Assembly (NCBI GenBank): GCA_030040955.1
Contig: JASHSH010000018.1
Coordinates: 1-11,726, forward strand
Source of the DNA: Rhodospirillales bacterium
GTDB lineage: Bacteria; Pseudomonadota; Alphaproteobacteria; Rhodospirillales; Magnetospirillaceae
DNA length: 11,726 nt
Direction: 5' to 3'
Shown here: positions 6,539 to 11,726 of the stretch, in pieces
Layout of the letters: each line of letters opens with the position of its first letter
How positions within the stretch are numbered: position 1 is the stretch's first letter
Notes under the pieces: model-generated
Databases searched by the model: none
Told to the model about the DNA's origin: nothing
What the model saw: only the letters and a program-made list of their open reading frames with translations
Translations under genes and position numbers: made by a program

Positions 6539-7383
6539 GTTTTTCGCTGCCCGCCGGCTCAGACGATCCCCAAACCGTCGGCTCCAACGCCTGGGCGTCC
6601 GCCGGGGGACCGCCCCTCACGCTTCGGCAGATTCTCGCCCAGCTCCTGGCCGCGGGAGGTGCCTACCTTTCCGGAGTGCCGGGGGAGTTGCGTTGGGTGC
6701 TGTCGTCGCGCGGCCTGTTTCCGGAGGCGCATGTCGACGAGATCGGCCTGCGTGGCCCGCCCGAGACCGCGGCGGTCGAGGCGGCGATGAAGCAGCTTGA
6801 GCACTATGCCGAGGGCGAGCGCGAGGTCCTCAACCACAGCTACCGGACCTTCCACTTCGCCGACATCCTGTATCGCCAGCATGGCGCGCAAATGCCGATC
6901 GACCGCGAGGTCCTGGCGGTTGCGATGCTGCTGCACGATGTCGGCATCTATCCCAGGGCAGCGGCGGAGCTTCCAGGCGGTGACTTCACCGTGCGCGGCG
7001 CCCATCTGGCGCGGCGCATTCTCGGCGATGCCGGTTGGAATCGGGATCGCATCAACCTGGCGGCGCAAGCGATTTCGCTAAACGCCAACGGCCGCGTGAC
7101 TAGCCATTGGGGCGCCGAGGCCTATTTCGGCCGGCTCGCGCCGCTGGTCGACGTGGTGGGCCAATGCTGGAAGATACATCCGAAGGACGCGCAACGCCTG
7201 TTCGCGCGATACCCCGCCCGCGACCTGCCGCGGTCGATCCTCGGCTATGTCGCCGCCGAGGTCGGGCGCCATCCGCGTTCCCGGTTCACGCTCTACGCGC
7301 CGTTCTTTCCGTTCCTGGTCATGAATTGCGAATGCCGCTGGCACCGGCGCATCGCCGGCCTCCCGCCGGACGATCCGGTGTAA
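6535..7383 (+). CDS. HD-domain metal-dependent hydrolase, cyanamide-hydratase-like
   Basis: The GTG at 6535 overlaps the TGA of the preceding gene (GTGA), giving a 282-residue product. The frame is open much further upstream, but only inside the reductase gene. Residues 1-75 form a family-unknown N-terminal part. The HD domain follows: His101 in LNHSYRTFHFADILY, His134-Asp135 in AVAMLLHDVGIYP, and Asp206 in PLVDVVGQ. The N-H-S-Y-R-T segment and the D-F-T-V-R-G-A-H-L-A-R segment recall the cyanamide hydratase branch of the HD superfamily, which hydrates small nitrile-like molecules. Where that branch usually shows an L-H-T motif, this protein has SLNANG, so a histidine seems to be replaced by Asn183. 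Substrate is unknown; nucleotide, cyanamide or another small molecule are all possible. It was probably co-translated with the reductase. A cysteine pair (MNCEC, 263-267) sits near the C-terminus. Confidence 0.82.
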   Translation: MSFSLPAGSDDPQTVGSNAWASAGGPPLTLRQILAQLLAAGGAYLSGVPGELRWVLSSRGLFPEAHVDEIGLRGPPETAAVEAAMKQLEHYAEGEREVLNHSYRTFHFADILYRQHGAQMPIDREVLAVAMLLHDVGIYPRAAAELPGGDFTVRGAHLARRILGDAGWNRDRINLAAQAISLNANGRVTSHWGAEAYFGRLAPLVDVVGQCWKIHPKDAQRLFARYPARDLPRSILGYVAAEVGRHPRSRFTLYAPFFPFLVMNCECRWHRRIAGLPPDDPV

Positions 7384-7513
7384 CCAGGGACATTCGTGGC
7401 GCGCCCGGACGCCATGCTGCCTCTCCAACGTGGGGCGGCGAGGACGCTCCGCATATTTCCGTGATTCCTCCGAATGGCGGTAAAGTCCGTCACGGTCGGG
7501 TCGAACGGAAGTC

Positions 7514-7520
7514 GGGGGAG
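7514..7520 (+). promoter_or_regulatory. Strong ribosome binding site for the DUF1275 gene
   Basis: GGGGGAG ends 6 bases before the ATG at 7527. It decides the start, since the reading frame is open for more than 400 bases upstream without any comparable site or family homology. Confidence 0.8.
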
Positions 7521-7526
7521 GCTCCG

Positions 7527-8186
7527 ATGAGGGTCGCGGTTCCGGTTCTGCTCAGCGTTCTCGCCGGCTATGTCGACACCGCGGGCTTCCTCGCCCTCCA
7601 GGGCCTGTTCACCGGGCATGTCACCGGCAATTTCGTCACCCTGGGAGCGTCGTTCGTATTCGGTACGTCCGGCGCCGTGCCCAAGCTGCTCGCCCTGCCC
7701 GTGTTCTGCCTCGTGGTGATGGGCGTGCGCGCGCTCGGCTACTCCCTCGCCAGGGCGCACCTGCCGCAATTGCGCTCGCTGATCGCCCTCAAGCTCGTCC
7801 TGCTCGCGCTCGGCGCCGTGCTCGCGCTTCGGCTCGGCCCATTCCCCGATGGCGACACCTGGCAGGCCCTGACGGTGGGAATGGTGCTGGTGGCGGCGAT
7901 GGCGGTGCAAAACGCGGCCCAGCGCATCCATCTCGGCGCATTTCCGCCGACCACGGTGATGACCGGCAACTTCACCCTGATGATGCTCGATTTTGCCGAT
8001 GTGCTGCGCGGGAGCACCGCCAAGGGCGAGGCGCCCGACCGCGTGCGGCTGGAGCGGATCGTGACCGGCGCGGTCTCCTTCGGCATCGGCTGCGCCTTCG
8101 GCGCGCTGCTCTTCGCCCGGACCGACATGTGGTGCTTCGCCGTACCGCCGGTCCTCGGGCTCGTGACGCTTCTCCTGGTCGACTGA
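7527..8186 (+). CDS. YoaK/DUF1275-family inner-membrane protein
   Basis: A 219-residue, very hydrophobic protein that begins with the family signature GYVDTAGFLAL (14-24) and FTGHVTGNFVTLG (28-40). A second signature, VQNAAQRIHLG (127-137) then TTVMTGNF (142-149), follows. Hydrophobic stretches lie at about 4-24, 53-75, 83-104, 113-133, 180-197 and 201-219, consistent with about six membrane spans. The two T-G-N-F segments look like an internal repeat. DUF1275 proteins occur widely in bacteria and have no established function; some annotations suggest transport, which I cannot support here. A strong ribosome site precedes the start. The gene lies 143 bases after the HD-domain gene, so it may have its own promoter, though I could not identify one. 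Its stop is only 4 bases from the stop of the opposing gcvPB. Confidence 0.93.
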   Translation: MRVAVPVLLSVLAGYVDTAGFLALQGLFTGHVTGNFVTLGASFVFGTSGAVPKLLALPVFCLVVMGVRALGYSLARAHLPQLRSLIALKLVLLALGAVLALRLGPFPDGDTWQALTVGMVLVAAMAVQNAAQRIHLGAFPPTTVMTGNFTLMMLDFADVLRGSTAKGEAPDRVRLERIVTGAVSFGIGCAFGALLFARTDMWCFAVPPVLGLVTLLLVD

Positions 8187-8190
8187 ACTC

Positions 8191-9711
8191 CTACTCCGCC
8201 GCCTTGGCCGGGGCTGGCGGGAACCAGCGGAGCTGCGGCTGGCGCGCGGCGGTGGTCTCGTCGAGCCGGCGGCGGGGCGCCAGATGGGGCGCTTCACGGA
8301 GCGCGGGGCCCTCGCCCGACTTGGCGCGGCGGACGATGTCGCGCAAGGTGGCGACGAAGGCATCCAGCGTCGCCTTGCTTTCCGTCTCGGTCGGCTCGAT
8401 CAGCAGCGCGCCGTGCACCACCAGGGGGAAATACATCGTCATCGGATGGAAGCCCTCGTCGATCAGCGCCTTGGCGATGTCGAGCGTGGTGGCGCCGGTA
8501 TCCTTGAGGAACCGGTCGTCGATCAGCGCCTCGTGCATGCAGGGACCGGGATAGGACGGCGTGAGGTCGCCGGAAAGCTCGGCGAGCAGATAATTGGCCG
8601 CGAGCACGGCATCTGACGAAGCCTGGAGCAGCCCGTCCGCGCCGTGCGACATCATATAGGCGAGCGCGCGCACGAAGGTGCCGAACTGGCCGTGGTAGCC
8701 CTTGAGCCGGCCGAGGGGCGCGGCCCCCGTCGCGCGCAAGGCCGGGTCGAGCGGATGCTCGACCAGGCGCAACCCGCCCGCGTCGTGAATCACCAGCGGG
8801 AGCGGCGCGTATGGGGCGAGCGCGTGCGAGAGCACCGTCGGGCCGGCGCCGGGACCGCCGCCGCCATGCGGTGTCGAGAAGGTCTTGTGCAGGTTGATGT
8901 GCATCACGTCGGCGCCCAGATCGGCGATGCGCACCCGGCCGACGATGGCGTTGAAGTTGGCCCCGTCGCAGTAGAAGAAGGCGCCGGCCGCATGCACGGC
9001 GGCGGCGATCTCGAGTATCTCGTCCTCGAACAGGCCGCAGGTGTTCGGATTGGTCAGCATGAAGGCCGCGACGTCGGGCCCGAGCTTCGCTTTCAGCGCC
9101 GCGAGATCGACCCGGCCGCGCGCGTTCGCCGGCACGGAGTCGACCATGTAGCCGCAGGCCGCCGCGCTCGCCGGGTTGGTGCCGTGCGCGGATTCGGGGA
9201 CCAGCACGCGCCTGCGCGCCTCGCCGCGCGCGTCCAGCGCGGCGCGGATGGTCATCAGCCCGCACAGCTCGCCATGCGCGCCCGCGGCCGGGCTCATGGC
9301 GATCGCCGGCATGCCGGTGAGCGTCTTCAGCCAGCGCGCGCATTCGTCGATCAGCGCAAGCGCGCCCTGCACGGTGGTCTCGGGCTGGAACGGATGGATG
9401 TCGGCGAAGCCGGGCAGGCGCGCCATGCGCTCGTTCAGCCTGGGATTGTGCTTCATCGTGCACGAGCCCAGCGGATAGAACACCGAATCGATGCCGAAAT
9501 TCTTCTGCGAGAGCCGCGTGTAGTGGCGCACCACGCTTGGCTCGGCCAGGTCGGGCAGGCCGATCGGCCCCTCGCGCAGCAGCCCGTCGAGCGTGTCCTC
9601 GGCACCCTCGACCTCGGGCAGATCGACGCCGGAGCAGCCGGGGCTGTCCTGTTCGAAGATCAGCGGCTCCTCGAGCAGGATGCCGCGATGCCCGTCCCGA
9701 TACCCGGTCAT
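8191..9711 (-). CDS. gcvPB: Glycine dehydrogenase (decarboxylating) subunit 2
   Basis: The 506-residue C-terminal half of the split P protein. With GcvPA it forms the PLP enzyme that decarboxylates glycine and passes the aminomethyl group to lipoyl-GcvH. The cofactor lysine is Lys276 in MHINLHKTFSTPHGGGGPGAGP. Other family blocks are the YPLGSCTMKHNPR segment at 79-91 and PESAHGTNPASAA at 172-184. The ending QLRWFPPAPAKAAE resembles other alphaproteobacterial GcvPB tails. I chose the ATG at 9711, which overlaps the gcvPA stop (ATGA) and begins MTGYRDGHRGILLEEPLIFE, as expected for this subunit. The same frame is open for more than 350 bases upstream, but only inside gcvPA. Length is normal for the family. 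It is the last gene of the gcv cluster and its stop faces that of the DUF1275 gene. Confidence 0.97.
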   Translation of the reverse strand: MTGYRDGHRGILLEEPLIFEQDSPGCSGVDLPEVEGAEDTLDGLLREGPIGLPDLAEPSVVRHYTRLSQKNFGIDSVFYPLGSCTMKHNPRLNERMARLPGFADIHPFQPETTVQGALALIDECARWLKTLTGMPAIAMSPAAGAHGELCGLMTIRAALDARGEARRRVLVPESAHGTNPASAAACGYMVDSVPANARGRVDLAALKAKLGPDVAAFMLTNPNTCGLFEDEILEIAAAVHAAGAFFYCDGANFNAIVGRVRIADLGADVMHINLHKTFSTPHGGGGPGAGPTVLSHALAPYAPLPLVIHDAGGLRLVEHPLDPALRATGAAPLGRLKGYHGQFGTFVRALAYMMSHGADGLLQASSDAVLAANYLLAELSGDLTPSYPGPCMHEALIDDRFLKDTGATTLDIAKALIDEGFHPMTMYFPLVVHGALLIEPTETESKATLDAFVATLRDIVRRAKSGEGPALREAPHLAPRRRLDETTAARQPQLRWFPPAPAKAAE

Positions 9712-11054
9712 TTCAGCACCTCGGCGAGGCCGGCGGCCAGCGCGTCCATGTCGGACTCGGTCGCGGTCTCGGTGGCCGCGACGAGGAGGACGTCGGCGAG
9801 TTCGGGAAAGTCGGGATAGAAGCGCGAGGCCGGCACGCCGGCGAGGATTCGCCGCGCGGCCAGCTCCTCGACCACCGGCGCGGCGGCGGTGGGCAGCAGC
9901 AGCGCGAACTCGTTGAAGAAGCGCCGCGCGAGGACGCGCACCCTCGGGATCGCGCGCAGTCTGGCAGCGAGCTTGGCGGCGGCGGCGTGGTTGATCCGCG
10001 CCAGGCGCCGGAAGCCCTGCTCGCCGAGCAGCGTCATATGGATCGAGAATGCCAGCGCGCACAGGCCGGAATTGGTGCAGATGTTGCTTGTCGCCTTTTC
10101 GCGTCGGATGTGCTGCTCGCGGGTGGAAAGCGTGAGCACCCAGCCGCGGCGGCCGTCGGCGTCCACCGTCTGGCCGGCGAGCCGCCCGGGCATCTGCCGG
10201 ACATATTTCTCCCGCGTGGCGAACAGGCCGAGCCCAGGCCCGCCGAATGACAAGCCCACGCCCAGGCTTTGCCCCTCGGCGATCACGATGTCGGCACCCA
10301 TCGCGCCGGGGGATTTGAGCAGGCCGAGCGAGACCGGTTCGGCGACCGCCACCACCAGCAGCGCGCCCTCGGCGCGGCAGGCGGCGGCCAGCGCCGCGAG
10401 ATCGCGCAGGCCCCCGAAGAAGCTCGGATTTTGCACGACCACGCAGGCGGTGTCGCCGCCGATCCGCCCCATCAAATCCTCGATGCCCACCGGGTCGGGC
10501 GCCAACTCCTCGATCCGGTGTCCGGTGTGCTGGAGCGCGGTCGCGGTCACCGCGCGATAGTGCGGATGCAGGCTGCCCGAGAGCAGCACCTCGGGGCGGC
10601 GGGTGATCCGGCAGGCCATCGCGGCGGCCTCGGCGCAGGCGGTGGCGCCGTCATACATGGAGGCGTTGGCCACCTCCATTCCGGTGATCAGCGCGACCTG
10701 GGTCTGGAATTCGAACAGGTATTGCAGCGTGCCCTGGCTGACTTCGGGCTGATAGGGCGTGTAGGAAGTGAGGAACTCGCCGCGCTGGATCAGCGCGTCC
10801 ACCGCCGCCGGGATATGATGGCGGTACACCCCGGCGCCGAGGAAGAAGGGCACCGAGCCGGCCGTCATATTGGGCGCGGCAAGCGCGGACAGACGGCGCT
10901 CCACCTCCATTTCGCCGGCATGGTTCGGAAGATCGAGCGCCCTCGCCAGCCGCGCCTCGGCGGGCACGTCGCGAAACAGATCGTCGACCGAGGACGCGCC
11001 GATCGCGGCCAGCATCGCGCCTCGGTCGGATTCGGTGAGCGGAAGATAGCGCAT
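9708..11054 (-). CDS. gcvPA: Glycine dehydrogenase (decarboxylating) subunit 1
   Basis: The 448-residue N-terminal half of the split glycine decarboxylase. It starts MRYLPLTESDRGAMLAAIG, typical of GcvPA, and shows the strongly conserved block FLTSYTPYQPEVSQGTLQ (93-110) followed by YLFEFQTQVALITGMEVANASMYDGAT. Later come SFGGPGLGLFA and the REQHIRREKATSNICTNSGL segment. The PLP lysine is not expected in this subunit and resides in GcvPB, so both halves are needed for activity. The start lies 6 bases after the gcvH stop with a weak GGA-type site, and the stop overlaps the gcvPB start by four bases. The tight packing implies translation in fixed ratio with gcvPB. Split P proteins are the rule in many alphaproteobacteria, whereas E. 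coli has a single fused chain. Confidence 0.97.
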   Translation of the reverse strand: MRYLPLTESDRGAMLAAIGASSVDDLFRDVPAEARLARALDLPNHAGEMEVERRLSALAAPNMTAGSVPFFLGAGVYRHHIPAAVDALIQRGEFLTSYTPYQPEVSQGTLQYLFEFQTQVALITGMEVANASMYDGATACAEAAAMACRITRRPEVLLSGSLHPHYRAVTATALQHTGHRIEELAPDPVGIEDLMGRIGGDTACVVVQNPSFFGGLRDLAALAAACRAEGALLVVAVAEPVSLGLLKSPGAMGADIVIAEGQSLGVGLSFGGPGLGLFATREKYVRQMPGRLAGQTVDADGRRGWVLTLSTREQHIRREKATSNICTNSGLCALAFSIHMTLLGEQGFRRLARINHAAAAKLAARLRAIPRVRVLARRFFNEFALLLPTAAAPVVEELAARRILAGVPASRFYPDFPELADVLLVAATETATESDMDALAAGLAEVLK

Positions 11055-11060
11055 GGCGAT

Positions 11061-11438
11061 CTATTCCAGCGTGTTGCAATAGGCCTGGTAGGCCTTGCGG
11101 TCCATCAGCCCCTTCAGTTCGGAAGGATCGGCGAGGCGCAGCTTGAACAGCCAGGCCGCGCCTTCGGGGTTCTCGTTGACCAGGGCCGGCTTGTCCACCA
11201 CCGCCTTGTTGACCTCGATCACCTCGCCGCTCACCGGCACGAACACGTCGGACGCCGCCTTGACCGATTCGACCACCGCCGCCTCCTTGCCCGACGCGAT
11301 CTTGCGCCCGACCTCGGGCAGCTCGACGAAGACCAGGTCGCCGAGATGGACCTGGGCATAGTCGGTGATGCCGATGGTGCCGACATCGCCTTCGACCGAG
11401 ATCCATTCATGGTCCTTGGTGAAATAGAGCGCGCTCAT
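11061..11438 (-). CDS. gcvH: Glycine cleavage system H protein
   Basis: A 125-residue lipoyl carrier protein. The lipoylated lysine is Lys60 in AAVVESVKAASDVFVP, and the N-terminal MSALYFTKDHEWISVEGDVG and the GITDYAQVHLGDLVFVELPEVG block are standard for the family. It ferries the aminomethyl group from the P protein to GcvT and returns to the reduced dihydrolipoyl state. Length is the usual 125-130. The start is the ATG at 11438 with a strong GAGGAGGGGAG ribosome site directly upstream. The gene lies 15 bases downstream of gcvT and 6 bases upstream of gcvPA, in the order T-H-PA-PB. Confidence 0.98.
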   Translation of the reverse strand: MSALYFTKDHEWISVEGDVGTIGITDYAQVHLGDLVFVELPEVGRKIASGKEAAVVESVKAASDVFVPVSGEVIEVNKAVVDKPALVNENPEGAAWLFKLRLADPSELKGLMDRKAYQAYCNTLE

Positions 11439-11440
11439 CT

Positions 11441-11451
11441 CTCCCCTCCTC
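11441..11451 (-). promoter_or_regulatory. Strong ribosome binding site for gcvH
   Basis: GAGGAGGGGAG on the minus strand lies just before the ATG at 11438 and within the 15-base gap after gcvT. It is the strongest Shine-Dalgarno site seen in the gcv cluster, consistent with the H carrier being made in excess over the P and T enzymes. Confidence 0.75.
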
Positions 11452-11453
11452 GG

Positions 11454-11726
11454 TCAGGGCTTGCGGTAGCGGTGCGGGACGAAGGGCAGCGGCGCCACAT
11501 CGGCGGGCCGTGGTGTGGCGCGGACGACCAAGCGAAGCTCCGTGCCGGGGCGCGCATGGCCGGCCGGCACATAGCCCATGGCGATGGGCGCATCGAGGCT
11601 GGGTCCGAACCCGCCGCTGGTCACCTCGCCGAGCGGAGTCCCGTCGATTCCGGCGATCTGCGTATGGGCGCGCGCCGGCGCCCGGTCGCGCGGACGCAGG
11701 CCGACCCGCAGACGCGGCGGTCCTTC
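11454..11726 (-). CDS. gcvT: Glycine cleavage T protein (aminomethyltransferase), C-terminal fragment
   Basis: The last 90 codons of a gene that starts beyond the right edge; the TGA is at 11454-11456. The translated fragment shows the GcvT C-terminal barrel: RLRVGLRPRDRAPARAHTQI, then GTPLGEVTSGGFGPSLDAPIAM, GYVPAGHARPGTEL, and the ending PLPFVPHRYRKP. GcvT transfers the one-carbon unit from lipoyl-GcvH to tetrahydrofolate and releases ammonia. The N-terminal folate-binding domain is not visible. It is followed by gcvH after 15 bases and is the first visible gene of the cluster. Any upstream control element, such as a glycine riboswitch, would lie outside the window. Confidence 0.95.
   Translation of the reverse strand, partial: EGPPRLRVGLRPRDRAPARAHTQIAGIDGTPLGEVTSGGFGPSLDAPIAMGYVPAGHARPGTELRLVVRATPRPADVAPLPFVPHRYRKP

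Noticed and set aside
7459..7495. CCGTGA and TCACGG inverted repeat upstream of the DUF1275 gene
   Set aside because: The arms are only 6 bases and 25 bases apart, with no promoter elements found in 7384-7526. This is too weak to call an operator.
8199..8220. CCGCC/GGCGG stem near the convergent stops
   Set aside because: It is a five-base stem with a 12-base loop inside the gcvPB coding region and has no T tract, so it was not called a terminator.
8644..9819. 391-codon plus-strand frame opposite gcvPB and gcvPA
   Set aside because: It is antisense to conserved gcvP genes, has no recognisable domain and has shadow-type composition.

Overview
This window is GC-rich (roughly two thirds G+C), gene-dense DNA from a bacterial chromosome. 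It most likely comes from an alphaproteobacterium, perhaps near the Rhodospirillales. The signs are the C-terminus of an EipB (DUF1849) envelope protein, the short HVGN/LSKR-type glutamyl-tRNA synthetase common in that class, a long fused glutaminase/NAD synthetase, and a glycine decarboxylase split into GcvPA and GcvPB. The order-level placement is an inference from gene style only. No mobile element, tRNA, rRNA or CRISPR array was seen.

Layout. (1) 1-255, plus strand: 3' end of an eipB-like gene. (2) 332-4737, plus strand: nadE, gltX and cysS with gaps of 3 and 14 bases, probably one housekeeping operon. (3) 4764-5402, minus strand: a TetR-family regulator, convergent with cysS over a 26-base gap that holds an imperfect hairpin. 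(4) 5504-7383, plus strand: a ketopantoate-reductase-like enzyme and an HD-domain protein sharing a GTGA stop/start, divergent from the regulator across about 100 bases that carry a GGTGA/TCACC inverted repeat. (5) 7527-8186, plus strand: a YoaK/DUF1275 membrane protein. (6) 8191 to the right edge, minus strand: the glycine cleavage genes gcvT (partial), gcvH, gcvPA and gcvPB, which run towards yoaK and end four bases from its stop.

How the genes work together. nadE makes NAD from deamido-NAD, and gltX and cysS charge tRNAs with glutamate and cysteine. The gcv genes encode the P, H and T proteins that break glycine down to CO2, ammonia and methylene-tetrahydrofolate. All of this is core metabolism. 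The part with no obvious housekeeping explanation is 4764-7383, a divergent regulator next to a translationally coupled reductase/HD-hydrolase pair. It is the best candidate here for an uncharacterised small metabolic module. Each protein belongs to a known family, so any novelty would lie in the combination and the substrate, and neither can be settled from sequence alone.
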